The notes under the pieces are model-generated. The model ran no database searches and had not been told where the DNA came from. It saw only the letters and a program-made list of their open reading frames with translations. The position numbers and the translations under genes were made by a program. A stretch of DNA of 64,000 nucleotides from Pedobacter cryoconitis. Lineage in GTDB: Bacteria; Bacteroidota; Bacteroidia; Sphingobacteriales; Sphingobacteriaceae. Positions 52,257 through 61,496 of this stretch are shown one piece after another. Where the stretch lies: assembly GCF_003259615.1 (NCBI RefSeq), contig NZ_QLLR01000021.1, positions 40,573 through 104,572 of the forward strand, written 5' to 3'. Position 1 is the stretch's first letter, and every line of letters begins with the position of its first letter.

Positions 52257-52772
52257 ATGGATATTCAGGAAAATATAGTCAATAAGGTTGCTTCCAGTGG
52301 TTTGGTTACTTTCAATCTGGAGCTTTACTATGATCAGGGGGAAAGGGTAGTCTATGATATTAAAGATAACCTGTTCCATGGTCTGATGCTTAGAGAAAAG
52401 GATTTCAGAGAGTTCATCAAAACCCATGACTGGGCATCTTATACAGGAAAAAATGTAGCAGTGATCTGCAGTGCGGATGCTATTGTGCCTACCTGGGCCT
52501 ATATGTTACTGGCAAATAAGCTGAAGCCATTTGCAAATGAAGTAGTTTTTGGTAGTTTAGATACGCTGGAAGCTGTTTTATTCAATAAAGCGCTGGCTAA
52601 AGTTGATCTTTCAGTTTACCAGGATGCCAGGGTTGTAGTGAAAGGATGTGCAGACATTGATGTTCCGGTATCTGCTTATGTGGAGATCACTTCATTGCTA
52701 ACTCCGGTAGTTAAAAGTATTATGTATGGTGAACCTTGTTCCACAGTGCCTATCTTTAAACGAAAGGATTAG
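52257..52772 (+). CDS. DUF2480 family protein
   Basis: A 171-aa soluble protein matching DUF2480: NKVASSGLVTFNLELYYDQGERVVYDIKDNLFHGLMLREKDFR in outline, VAVICSADAIVPTWAYMLL, and a Cys-containing VVVKGCADIDVPVSAYVEIT. The function is unknown; it is restricted to Bacteroidota and relatives. It begins a run of plus-strand genes up to the ROK kinase. Confidence 0.82.
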   Translation: MDIQENIVNKVASSGLVTFNLELYYDQGERVVYDIKDNLFHGLMLREKDFREFIKTHDWASYTGKNVAVICSADAIVPTWAYMLLANKLKPFANEVVFGSLDTLEAVLFNKALAKVDLSVYQDARVVVKGCADIDVPVSAYVEITSLLTPVVKSIMYGEPCSTVPIFKRKD

Positions 52773-52804
52773 TATTTTTGGAGGAGTTTTTGTTTAGATC
52801 AGGT

Positions 52805-53581
52805 ATGAGGAAATTGTTTTTGCTGTTTGTATTTTTAATTACCATTGCCGATGCTGAAGCTCAGGAGTTACCGTTAAAGAAAGAACCGATCTTTCAGGCA
52901 GGGGAAGTTTTATCTTATAGATTGAAATATGGCTTTATCACAGCTGCAGAGGCTACGATTAAAGTTATGAATTCGGACCTCAAATTTGAGGACAATGAGA
53001 CTTATAAACTGGTAGTTGATGCGAAAACCTCAGGTACCTTCGATATTTTTTATAAAATCAGGGATCATTACGATTCTTATATAGACAAGACTAAACTGAC
53101 TCCGTATTTTTATCAGGAGGACATCAAAGAAGCAAGTTATACAAGGAAAGATAAGGCGAGGTTTACGCAGGAAACTAAAAAGGTGGTTTCTAATAAGGGA
53201 ACCTTTACCGCACCAACAAATCAGACCTTTGACCTGGTCTCTGCCTATTATTTTGCCCGCAGTCTGGATATATCCAAACTGAAGATAGGAGAGAAGTTCA
53301 AACTGAATTATTTTCTGGGTGATGGTATTCATCAGCTGGAGATTAAGTATGTTGGAAAAGAAGTTGTAAAAAGTAAGTTAGGAAGTATACGTTGTCTGAA
53401 ATTCAGTCCGTCTATTGAGCCAGGCAGGATCTTCAGAAAAGATAGTGCTTTGTATCTCTGGATTACTGATGATGGCAACAGGGTGCCTGTAAAGGCTCAG
53501 GTAGAGATTATCGTGGGCGCAGTTACTATGGAAATTAAATCAGCCGACGGATTAAAATATCCGCTGGCCAAAGAAAAATAA
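52805..53581 (+). CDS. DUF3108 exported protein
   Basis: The ATG at 52805 (258 aa) opens a signal peptide (KLFLLFVFLITIADAEAQ). A TTG at 52778 would add nine residues and bury it; GGAGGAG at 52780-52786 is too far for a normal site. The mature part reads as DUF3108 (FQAGEVLSYRLKYGFITAAEATI; LKFSPSIEPGRIFRKDSALYLWITDDGNRVPVKAQ in outline), a periplasmic beta-rich family of unknown role. Confidence 0.83.
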   Translation: MRKLFLLFVFLITIADAEAQELPLKKEPIFQAGEVLSYRLKYGFITAAEATIKVMNSDLKFEDNETYKLVVDAKTSGTFDIFYKIRDHYDSYIDKTKLTPYFYQEDIKEASYTRKDKARFTQETKKVVSNKGTFTAPTNQTFDLVSAYYFARSLDISKLKIGEKFKLNYFLGDGIHQLEIKYVGKEVVKSKLGSIRCLKFSPSIEPGRIFRKDSALYLWITDDGNRVPVKAQVEIIVGAVTMEIKSADGLKYPLAKEK

Positions 53582-53584
53582 ACA

Positions 53585-54151
53585 ATGATAGAAATACAAA
53601 ATACCCTGATACACGAAGACGTTATACGCGAAAATTTTGTGTGTAACCTGAATAAGTGTAAAGGTATCTGTTGTGTGGAGGGAGATGCAGGAGCACCTTT
53701 AGAAGTGGCTGAAACAGCTATTCTTGCGGAGATTTATCCTAAGATAAAACATATGCTTGCGCCTAAAGGGATCGCAGCCATTGAAGAGTACGGTACCTCT
53801 GTAGTTGATGCAGATGGTGACCTGACTACCCCATGTGTGGATGGGAACAAAGAATGCGCTTATGTTACTTTCGAGAATGGGATTACTAAATGTGCCATTG
53901 AGAAAGCACACGAGCAGGGAATCGTAGACTGGCAAAAACCAATCTCCTGCCATTTATATCCGATCCGGATTACACAATATCCGGAATTTGATGTGCTGAA
54001 TTATGACAGATGGCATATCTGTTCGGATGCCTGTGCATTCGGAAGGGAACTTAAAGTACCGGTTTATACCTTTTTAAAAGGTCCGCTGATCAGAAAATAT
54101 GGCGCTGACTGGTATGAGGAATTAGAAAATAGTGTATCTTCAAATCGATAA
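53585..54151 (+). CDS. DUF3109 Cys-rich protein
   Basis: A 188-aa cytoplasmic protein with a YkgJ-like metal-binding Cys pattern: FVCNLNKCKGICCVEGDAG near residue 20, TPCVDGNKECAY, TKCAIEKAHEQG, ISCHLYPIRI and HICSDACAFG. DUF3109 is a zinc/iron chelator-like family without a defined job. It starts three bases after the DUF3108 stop. Confidence 0.85.
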   Translation: MIEIQNTLIHEDVIRENFVCNLNKCKGICCVEGDAGAPLEVAETAILAEIYPKIKHMLAPKGIAAIEEYGTSVVDADGDLTTPCVDGNKECAYVTFENGITKCAIEKAHEQGIVDWQKPISCHLYPIRITQYPEFDVLNYDRWHICSDACAFGRELKVPVYTFLKGPLIRKYGADWYEELENSVSSNR

Positions 54152-54169
54152 TTTTAAAAATATAATATT

Positions 54170-55030
54170 TTGAAAGGAATAATTTTAGCAGGGGGGAGCG
54201 GCACCAGGTTGCATCCTCTAACTCTGGTCATGAGTAAACAAATGATGCCTGTTTACGACAAACCAATGATTTATTATCCATTGTCCACATTAATGCTGGC
54301 TGGAATCAAAGAAATACTGATTATTTCTACCCCTCACGATCTTCCTAATTTTGAAAAACTTCTGGGAGACGGCAGCAGTTTAGGCTGTAAATTTACTTAT
54401 GCTGTTCAGCATGAACCTAATGGTCTGGCCCAGGCTTTCGTTATTGGAGCCGACTTTATAGGAACGGATAAAGTTGCGCTTGTTTTAGGGGATAACATTT
54501 TCTACGGGGATGGTATGGCTAAGTTATTACAGGCAAGTTCTGATCCTGAAGGCGGAGTTGTTTTTGCTTACCGCGTATCTGATCCTGAACGATATGGTGT
54601 CGTAGAATTCGACGCAGATAAAAAGGCCATATCTATTGAAGAAAAACCTATAGCACCGAAATCTGATTATGCAGTTCCGGGGTTATATTTTTATGATAAC
54701 AGCGTGGTAGAAATCGCGAAAAATATCAAACCTTCTCCACGTGGTGAATATGAAATTACTGATGTCAATAAAGTATACCTTGAACAAGGGAAGTTAAAAG
54801 TTGGTGTTTTGAGCCGTGGAACAGCCTGGCTGGATACAGGAACTTTCGCCTCTTTAATGCAGGCCGGACAGTTTGTACAGGTTATTGAAGAGCGTCAGGG
54901 TTTGAAAATCGGATGTATTGAAGAAGTAGCTTACAGAATGGGCTTTATTGATGCTGAACAACTATGCAAAATAGCTACTCCGCTTGTTAAAAGTGGATAC
55001 GGTGCTTATTTGCTGAAAATTATCAAATAA
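54170..55030 (+). CDS. rfbA: Glucose-1-phosphate thymidylyltransferase
   Basis: A 286-aa nucleotidyltransferase: LAGGSGTRLHPLTLVMSKQMMPVYDKPMIYYPLS in outline, LVLGDNIFYGDG, SIEEKP, and GTAWLDTGTFASLMQAG. It makes dTDP-glucose from dTTP and glucose-1-phosphate, the first step to dTDP-rhamnose. The start is TTG: homologues begin with MKGIILAGG, and the upstream frame has a stop at 54155 with no ATG between. RfbB/C/D are not in the window. Confidence 0.92.
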   Translation: MKGIILAGGSGTRLHPLTLVMSKQMMPVYDKPMIYYPLSTLMLAGIKEILIISTPHDLPNFEKLLGDGSSLGCKFTYAVQHEPNGLAQAFVIGADFIGTDKVALVLGDNIFYGDGMAKLLQASSDPEGGVVFAYRVSDPERYGVVEFDADKKAISIEEKPIAPKSDYAVPGLYFYDNSVVEIAKNIKPSPRGEYEITDVNKVYLEQGKLKVGVLSRGTAWLDTGTFASLMQAGQFVQVIEERQGLKIGCIEEVAYRMGFIDAEQLCKIATPLVKSGYGAYLLKIIK

Positions 55031-55055
55031 ATTTAAAACAATCTTAACCAGAAAC

Positions 55056-55928
55056 ATGAATTATAATTTGCCTGAACTGCCTTATATAGGGGTAGATATT
55101 GGAGGCTCTCATATTACAGCAGCACATGTAGGTGCTGCTGATTTGAAAGTAATAAAAAATTCGCTGATCAGAGAACGTGTAGCTTCTATGGAAGGTGCCG
55201 ATGTAATTATTAAATCCTGGGTGGATGCTTTATTGCCGCTGATTCAAAATCAGGGCGAAGAAAGTACCTATGTTGGTATCGCAATGCCCGGACCTTTCGA
55301 TTACGAAAAAGGTATCTCCCTGATGAAAGGAACTAAAAAATATGACTCTTTATATGGGTTAAATGTTTTAGAAATATTGGCAGAAAAATTAAATATCCCT
55401 ACGAGTCATATTCTTTTCAGAAATGATGCTGAATCGTTTTTGCATGGTGAATTGGCTTCCGGAGCAGTAGCAGGAGAGAAACGTGCATTAGGGATCACGC
55501 TTGGGACAGGATTAGGTTCTGCAAGTAATTGTCAAGGTAAAACTGTAGATTCAGACCGCGCCTTTCTTCCATTCAAAGACAGTATTGCTGAAGAGTATAT
55601 TTCTACCAGGTGGTTTTCAAAACGTTATAAAGAGCTAACCGGAAAAGACATTAAAAACGTAGAATCTCTGCTTGAATCTGATGACCAGGCAATCAAAGAT
55701 CAGATCTTTGAAGAGTTTGGACAAAACCTTGCAAGTTTCCTGAATGATTTTATTGCTGAAGAAAAACCTGATGTGATTGTGATCGGTGGCAATATAGCCA
55801 AGACATGGGATTGTTTTATTCCGGAAGTTAAAAAGCATCTTCAAGATCAGCATGTAACTTTAAAACAGAGCATCATGTGGGAAGACGCAGCTTTAGTTGG
55901 CGCGGCTTATAGCTGGCAGCTGGCTTAA
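55056..55928 (+). CDS. ROK family sugar kinase
   Basis: A 290-aa ROK protein: N-terminal phosphate loop YIGVDIGGSHITAAHVG, VGIAMPGPFDY, FRNDAESFLHGE, GITLGTGLGSAS and VIVIGGNIAKTWDCF. The zinc-binding ROK motif with CxCGxxGC is not visible. It probably phosphorylates glucose or another hexose; the rfbA neighbour fits supply of sugar phosphate. Confidence 0.85.
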   Translation: MNYNLPELPYIGVDIGGSHITAAHVGAADLKVIKNSLIRERVASMEGADVIIKSWVDALLPLIQNQGEESTYVGIAMPGPFDYEKGISLMKGTKKYDSLYGLNVLEILAEKLNIPTSHILFRNDAESFLHGELASGAVAGEKRALGITLGTGLGSASNCQGKTVDSDRAFLPFKDSIAEEYISTRWFSKRYKELTGKDIKNVESLLESDDQAIKDQIFEEFGQNLASFLNDFIAEEKPDVIVIGGNIAKTWDCFIPEVKKHLQDQHVTLKQSIMWEDAALVGAAYSWQLA

Positions 55929-55948
55929 GATAAAGCATCTTAAAAAGG

Positions 55949-55985
55949 AAAGCGCCGTTCTCTGTTTAACAGAGAGCGGCGCTTT
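55949..55985. terminator. Strong hairpin terminator between convergent genes
   Basis: Arms 55949-55966 and 55968-55985 pair (AAAGCGCCG...TCTCTG with one G-T) and are followed by TTTATT. It separates the ROK kinase (+) from aminopeptidase P (-). Confidence 0.9.
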
Positions 55986-55989
55986 TTAT

Positions 55990-57765
55990 TTATATAGCTT
56001 TGGTGGCTTCTTTCAGCCAGTTACTTTCTTCCTGATTTAGTCTTGGGCTTAGTTTTTCAAAAACATCAGCATGGTAATTGTTCAGCCAGTCGATCTGTGA
56101 TTGATCCAGCAGTTCCTTTTTCACAATCGTCGTATTGATCGGAGCAATGGTCAGTGTTTCAAAACCATAAAATTCATTAAACTCATTCACTTCAATAGCG
56201 ATGGTCTGTACCAGGTTTTCAATCCGGATACCGTGTCTTCCCGGACGGTACACTCCTGGTTCAATAGAGGTGATCATACCCAGTTCTATAGCAACCGGAG
56301 TATTGGTTGGGTTGAATACTTGCGGGCCTTCATGTACATTCAGGAAATAACCTACACCATGACCTGTTCCATGACCATAATTGATCGCGTAATCCCATAG
56401 TGGTTTTCTGGTGATGGCATCGATCTGGTATCCGCAGGTTCCTTTAGGGAATTTTGCTTTACAGCCGTCAATCATACCTTTCAGCACAAGTGTATAATCC
56501 GTTTCTTCCTGTTCGGTCGTAATGCCCATTGGAATAGTACGGGTAATATCCGTTGTGCCATAAAAATACTGGCCTCCCGAATCTACCAGGAACAGACTTT
56601 CAGGAATTACTTCTGCATCACTTTCTGCTGAAGGTGAATAATGTGGTAATGCACCATGTGCTCTGAAGGCACTGATCGTTGTAAAACTATCGCCGATAAA
56701 GCCATCTTGTGCTGCTCTGTATTCGCGTAATTGTGCAGCTGCAGAAAGTTCAGTAATCTTGGTTTTTCCAATTGTATCTTCTACCCATTTTAGAAACCTG
56801 GTGATCGCAACACCATCTTTAAGCATGGCCTCCCGGGTATTCGTAATTTCCGTTTCGTTCTTCACAGCTTTCAGATTCGCAGAAGGATTGGTTTCCTTAA
56901 TAATCTTTACCGAAGCAGGTACCAGCTTTGCATAAGCGTAGCAGTTACGTTTAGGGTCTATAAAGATGGAAGTGCCTGCAGGAAGCTTTGTCAGGGCGCG
57001 TTCAATTTCTTCGTAAGGAAGTACTTCAACACCGCTTTTAAGCAGGGTTACCTTTTCATCTGCTGTTAATTTATCCGGGTTGATGAATAAAGTAGCATGG
57101 TCCTGATTAATCAGCGCGAAGGCTAACACTACAGGGTTAAAGTTTACATCTTTACCCCTGATATTGAATAACCAGGCAATATCATCCAGCGAAGAAACCA
57201 GGTGATGATCTGCCTGATGTTTAACTAAGGCGGTTCTTACTTCAGTTAACTTACTGTTTACCGATTGTCCGATATGTTCATCTGCAATTAAAAATGCAGC
57301 ATCAACTGGTAACGATGGGCGGTTTTCCCAGATCGGGCTTAAATAATCTTTGCTGACTAATTGAATATCCCTGATTGCTAATTGCTGGGTAAGCAGATCG
57401 CCTAATAAAACAGAAAGCAATTTCTCATTGGTCGCTACGATAGCGCCTTTGTCCAATTTTTCATTTAACCACTGTATATATTCTGGTGCATGCTGAACTT
57501 TTTGTCTGACCAGTTCAAAACCGCTCCCTGCTAATTGTGCAGTTCCTTGTTCGAAATATCTGAAATCAGTCCACAGGCCAGCAAAATCGTGTGTAATTAC
57601 TAAGGTGCCTGCAGAACCAGTAAACCCCGAAGTAAAGGGAATACATTTATAATGTTTTGGCAGGTATTCACTGATATGAGGATCAGCAGATGGGATGATA
57701 TAGGCCTGTACATTATCGGCCTTCATTTGTTTACGTATTTCGCGTAGTTTATCCTGATATGTCAT
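55990..57765 (-). CDS. Xaa-Pro aminopeptidase (M24B)
   Basis: A 591-aa aminopeptidase P of the long three-domain form. Two creatinase-N-like domains precede the pita-bread domain with metal ligands in LFLVDSGGQYFYGTTDITRTI (two Asp), GHGTGHGVGYFLNVHEGP (His), TSIEPGVYRPG (Glu) and GIRIENLV (Glu). It removes an N-terminal residue before proline. No signal peptide; cytoplasmic. Confidence 0.93.
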   Translation of the reverse strand: MTYQDKLREIRKQMKADNVQAYIIPSADPHISEYLPKHYKCIPFTSGFTGSAGTLVITHDFAGLWTDFRYFEQGTAQLAGSGFELVRQKVQHAPEYIQWLNEKLDKGAIVATNEKLLSVLLGDLLTQQLAIRDIQLVSKDYLSPIWENRPSLPVDAAFLIADEHIGQSVNSKLTEVRTALVKHQADHHLVSSLDDIAWLFNIRGKDVNFNPVVLAFALINQDHATLFINPDKLTADEKVTLLKSGVEVLPYEEIERALTKLPAGTSIFIDPKRNCYAYAKLVPASVKIIKETNPSANLKAVKNETEITNTREAMLKDGVAITRFLKWVEDTIGKTKITELSAAAQLREYRAAQDGFIGDSFTTISAFRAHGALPHYSPSAESDAEVIPESLFLVDSGGQYFYGTTDITRTIPMGITTEQEETDYTLVLKGMIDGCKAKFPKGTCGYQIDAITRKPLWDYAINYGHGTGHGVGYFLNVHEGPQVFNPTNTPVAIELGMITSIEPGVYRPGRHGIRIENLVQTIAIEVNEFNEFYGFETLTIAPINTTIVKKELLDQSQIDWLNNYHADVFEKLSPRLNQEESNWLKEATKAI

Positions 57766-57960
57766 ATTGCAAATGTTGTTGTATAGAATTTGATGTCCAA
57801 ATTTAACGAATTTATTTACACGCTTGAGACAATGGATGTTTTGAAGACAGGGCAGAAAAAAATAGTAGCCCGAAAAAGTGGTCTAAATAGATTATAGGCT
57901 GAATTTTCAATTATTCTTTAGCAATAGCAACAAAAAGACGCTGTTATAGGAGTTTTAATT

Positions 57961-57968
57961 TATCTTTG
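57961..57968 (+). promoter_or_regulatory. Candidate -7 box of the 77-aa unknown
   Basis: TATCTTTG matches TAnnTTTG, 17 bases before the ATG at 57986. A GAGGAGAAG purine tract (57974-57982) follows as a ribosome site. Confidence 0.45.
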
Positions 57969-57985
57969 GGGTCGAGGAGAAGAAT

Positions 57986-58219
57986 ATGGGATTGAAAATG
58001 CGTATAACGTATAGAGACACAGATTATGTGTACGAAATTATAGATGGTGCAGCAATAAATAAGGAAACTACCGAATTGAAAATAATTTTAAACGGGCAGC
58101 CGGTAACTTTATTGAAAAACGTTAATCAGGTTTGGATGCAGCAGGAGAGTGAATTTACTATTGAACCTGATCTTGCGCAGGCTTTAGGAAGATCTGTATC
58201 TTTGCGCTACCGTATGTAA
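57986..58219 (+). CDS. Conserved-looking 77-aa protein of unknown function
   Basis: A 77-aa soluble, beta-rich-looking protein (MRITYRDTDYVYEIIDG, then TELKIILNGQPVTLLKN, ending SVSLRYRM). I recognise no family. Support for a real gene comes from the good promoter box, the purine-rich ribosome site and codon use like its neighbours. A second ATG lies four codons in. Confidence 0.6.
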   Translation: MGLKMRITYRDTDYVYEIIDGAAINKETTELKIILNGQPVTLLKNVNQVWMQQESEFTIEPDLAQALGRSVSLRYRM

Positions 58220-58339
58220 TTACAACCCAATATCCCTCAGAAAAGCTCTATCACTTTTGATTACGTCAGGATACCTGTTCTTTTTCGGGAGTTTTTCAAT
58301 GCGCTATCTTTATGTTAACATCATTTTCTGAAGGTTAAA

Positions 58340-59449
58340 ATGAATATAAAAGGCGAAGCACGCTATCAGCGGCAAATATTACTTAAAGATTTTGGATCGG
58401 GTGGTCAGCAGAAACTCTTTAACGCGAAAGTACTGGTTATTGGTGCTGGCGGGTTGGGGTGTCCCGTTTTACAATACCTCGCTGCGGCTGGTATCGGTAC
58501 TTTGGGCATTGTAGACCATGACGTGGTGGAATTAAGTAACCTGCACAGACAAATTTTATATACTGTTGCAGATGTGGGGCTTTCAAAGGCATTCTGTGCA
58601 GCAGAAAGATTAAAGAAATTCAACCCTGATATTACCATTATCCCTTACCAGGTACAATTGACGAATCAGAATGCGGTATCAATTTTAAGTGAATTCGATA
58701 TTGTAATTGACGGATCAGATAACTTCCCGACCCGGTATATGATCAACGATGCCTGTGTATTATTAGACAAACCTTTAATTTATGGTGCATTATCAGAATC
58801 CGAAGGACAGGTTGCCATCTTTAATGTGGCAGGTGCTGATGGCGTTAAAGTAAATTACAGAGATATTTTTCCAACTGCCCCACAACCGGGTGAAGTTTTA
58901 AATTGTTCGGAGGCAGGAGTCCTGGGTGTTTTACCAGGCATTATCGGAACCATGCAGGCCAGTGAGGCCATCAAACTGATTTCAGGAGCAGGAATGCCGC
59001 TGATCAACAAAATGATCATCTATAACCTGTATTCTGGCGAAACTTATAAACTCAAATTGTCACCTGCAGATTTAGCAGAGGCAGCTTTACCTGCTAATCT
59101 GGAAGCTTTCGCCCAAATGGACTATCAATGGTTTTGCGGATTTAAGCAACAAACCGGAGAAGTTAAAGAAATGAGCCCGGGAGAGTTTAACGCGGTGAAA
59201 CAAGCAGAGGATTTCACCATTATTGATGTGCGTGAACCAGACGAACTTCCTGCAGCATCCGGATTTGACTATATGAGTTTACCCTTATCTGTGCTAAGAA
59301 AGCAGATTCCACCCCTTCAGGGAAATAAAGTGATTTTGTTCTGTCACTCTGGGATCAGAAGTATAATTGCAGGAGAATTATTGCTCGAAGCTTATCCCGA
59401 TAAAGAATTCTATAGCCTTAAAGGTGGCATTTTACGGATGAATTTTTAA
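58340..59449 (+). CDS. ThiF/MoeB-type adenylyltransferase fused to rhodanese
   Basis: A 369-aa E1-like enzyme: ATP site VLVIGAGGLGCPVLQYLAAAGIG, DHDVVELSNLHRQILY with the conserved Arg, DGSDNFPTRYMIND, and the catalytic-loop NCSEAGVLGVLPG. From about residue 275 a rhodanese domain follows (TIIDVREPDELPAA; active-site loop FCHSGIRS). It should activate a small sulfur-carrier protein and pass sulfur to it (molybdopterin, thiamin or tRNA). The paired CxxC zinc motifs usual in MoeB are absent. Confidence 0.87.
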   Translation: MNIKGEARYQRQILLKDFGSGGQQKLFNAKVLVIGAGGLGCPVLQYLAAAGIGTLGIVDHDVVELSNLHRQILYTVADVGLSKAFCAAERLKKFNPDITIIPYQVQLTNQNAVSILSEFDIVIDGSDNFPTRYMINDACVLLDKPLIYGALSESEGQVAIFNVAGADGVKVNYRDIFPTAPQPGEVLNCSEAGVLGVLPGIIGTMQASEAIKLISGAGMPLINKMIIYNLYSGETYKLKLSPADLAEAALPANLEAFAQMDYQWFCGFKQQTGEVKEMSPGEFNAVKQAEDFTIIDVREPDELPAASGFDYMSLPLSVLRKQIPPLQGNKVILFCHSGIRSIIAGELLLEAYPDKEFYSLKGGILRMNF

Positions 59450-59476
59450 CAGATAAGGACGCAAAAGTTGTCAATG

Positions 59477-59511
59477 GGGACAGAAAAAAGCAAGAACATA
59501 TTTTCTGTCCC
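59477..59511. terminator. Hairpin between convergent genes
   Basis: An 11-bp stem (GGGACAGAAAA / TTTTCTGTCCC) with a 13-base loop separates the ThiF-rhodanese gene (+) from the permease gene (-). No T-run follows on either side, so termination is uncertain. Confidence 0.5.
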
Positions 59512-59517
59512 GGTTAA

Positions 59518-60738
59518 TTATTCATAACGCAACGCTTCAATAGGGTCCAGACGGGAAGCTTTTAAGGCAGGATAATAGCCAAAGAAGATCCCTGTTACAG
59601 CGCAGACCAAAAAGGAAATCACAATAGAGAACTCAGAAATTACAGTCGGCCAGTTCAGCATTTTTGGGACAATCAATGCCGCAGATACCCCGATCACCAC
59701 CCCAATTACACCACCTGTAATACTGATCATAACTGCTTCAATCAAAAACTGAAGCAGAATATCAATCCCTCTTGCCCCAATAGACATTCTTAACCCTATT
59801 TCACGTGTCCTTTCGGTTACAGAAACATACATGATGTTCATAATTCCAATGCCGCCGATCACCAAAGAAATACTGGCTACCGCAGTCAGCAAAGCGGTCA
59901 TCATACTGCTGGTAGAATTCATCATGGTCATCAGCTCTGCCTGTGTTCTGACCTGAAAATCATTATCCTGGTTCTGTCTTAAACGGTGAGACTCCCTTAA
60001 AATCGAATTGATTTCATTAACCGCAGCATCAGAAGCCCCTTCATTAATCGCAGAAGCATAAATACTCCCAAAATAAATAGAAGAAGTTATTCTTTTTTGA
60101 ATGGTCGTGTAAGGCGCAATAATCAGGTCATCCTGATCCTGTCCGAAATTACTGTATCCTTTAGGAACCAGCACACCGATAACCTGGAATGGGATTTTCC
60201 CAAACCTGATCACTTTCCCTATCGGATCTTCCCCATTCGGGAAAAGATTGTCAACCACCGTTTTACCCAGTAAACAAACTTTGGCTGATGCTCTTACATC
60301 TTGCTCGGAAAATACAATTCCCTCTTTGATGACCAGTTTTCTGATGTCCAGGTACTCCGGACTCACACCCTGTATATTTGTCGGCCAGTTATTGGCTCCA
60401 TTAATGGCCTGTCCACTGGAGGAAGCTAAAGGAGAGAGAGTCGCTAGATCAGGTGCATTTTTCTTCATCGCCTCTACATCCTTATAAGTTAAAGTTTTAA
60501 AGCTGCTTCCGCCTAATCTTGCTCCGCCGGGTTCATTACTGTAAGGGGTAATCGTAATCATATTAGACCCCATACTGGATAGCGAGGCATTAATACTTTC
60601 CTTTGAACCTTCCCCAATGGACATCATGGTGATTACAGAACCAACGCCTATAATGATCCCAAGCATGGTAAGCAAGGCACGTAATTTATTGCGCTCTAAA
60701 GCTAAGAGGGCAAGTCTGATCAGATTAACGAGTTTCAT
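59518..60738 (-). CDS. MacB/FtsX-type ABC transporter permease
   Basis: A 406-aa permease: N-terminal helix (ALLTMLGIIIGVGSVITMMSIGEGS), a large periplasmic MacB core domain (about 45-270), then three helices with the FtsX signature (GIGIMNIMYVSVTERTREIGLRMSIGARGIDIL) and the end PALKASRLDPIEALRYE. It is separate from its ATPase, unlike E. coli MacB. It lies 11 bases after the ATPase gene. Confidence 0.93.
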   Translation of the reverse strand: MKLVNLIRLALLALERNKLRALLTMLGIIIGVGSVITMMSIGEGSKESINASLSSMGSNMITITPYSNEPGGARLGGSSFKTLTYKDVEAMKKNAPDLATLSPLASSSGQAINGANNWPTNIQGVSPEYLDIRKLVIKEGIVFSEQDVRASAKVCLLGKTVVDNLFPNGEDPIGKVIRFGKIPFQVIGVLVPKGYSNFGQDQDDLIIAPYTTIQKRITSSIYFGSIYASAINEGASDAAVNEINSILRESHRLRQNQDNDFQVRTQAELMTMMNSTSSMMTALLTAVASISLVIGGIGIMNIMYVSVTERTREIGLRMSIGARGIDILLQFLIEAVMISITGGVIGVVIGVSAALIVPKMLNWPTVISEFSIVISFLVCAVTGIFFGYYPALKASRLDPIEALRYE

Positions 60739-60749
60739 AATCGTATATT

Positions 60750-61496
60750 TTAATAATCATCTGCTGCGGGCAGAGCAGCTAAAGCCTCTTTCGCAGAACG
60801 ATGGTTGGTATTCATGGAATCTTTTTGAACCTTTCCGTCTCTAAGCATGATCGTTCTGCTGCTGAAACCTGCAATATCAGGCTCATGGGTAACGAACACA
60901 ATTGTTTTCCCATTCTGATTCAGGTCCTGCATCAGTGCCATAATCTCATAGGATGTTCGCGTGTCCAGGTTACCCGTAGCCTCATCCGCAAGAATCATGA
61001 CCGGTTCATTGACCAAAGCCCTTGCAATTGCTACACGCTGCTGCTGGCCACCAGACAACTGATTCGGCGTATGGTCAAATCGTCCATCCAGCTTTACCGC
61101 TTGCAAAGCTGCAATTGCCCGCTCTTTTCTCTCTTTTGAGCCTATTGCAGGATTATAAAGCAATGGCAACTCTACATTTTCCAGTGCCGTAGTGCGGGGC
61201 AATAAATTATAAGCCTGAAAGACGAAACCAATTTTTGTATTCCTGAGTTTGGCCAGTTCATCCCTGGAAAGCTCTTTGACATTAACTTTGTCGAGCATAT
61301 AAATCCCATCAGTAGGCTTATCCAGGCATCCAAGCATGTTTAATAATGTCGTTTTTCCTGAACCGCTGCTACCCATAATGGTTACAAACTCTCCTGCATT
61401 CACCTCGAATGATACTCCTTTTAATGCCCTGACAATTTCAGTACCCATGGTAAACTCACGTTTTACATTCAGGATTTCAAGAATCTTGTTGCTCAT
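60750..61496 (-). CDS. MacB/LolD-type ABC transporter ATPase
   Basis: A 248-aa ATPase: Walker A IMGSSGSGKTTLLN, Q-loop FVFQAYNLLP, signature LSGGQQQRVAIARALV, Walker B MILADEATGNLD and His switch FVTHEPD. It drives the permease just downstream. Its ATG overlaps the adaptor stop by 4 bases. Confidence 0.95.
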   Translation of the reverse strand: MSNKILEILNVKREFTMGTEIVRALKGVSFEVNAGEFVTIMGSSGSGKTTLLNMLGCLDKPTDGIYMLDKVNVKELSRDELAKLRNTKIGFVFQAYNLLPRTTALENVELPLLYNPAIGSKERKERAIAALQAVKLDGRFDHTPNQLSGGQQQRVAIARALVNEPVMILADEATGNLDTRTSYEIMALMQDLNQNGKTIVFVTHEPDIAGFSSRTIMLRDGKVQKDSMNTNHRSAKEALAALPAADDY

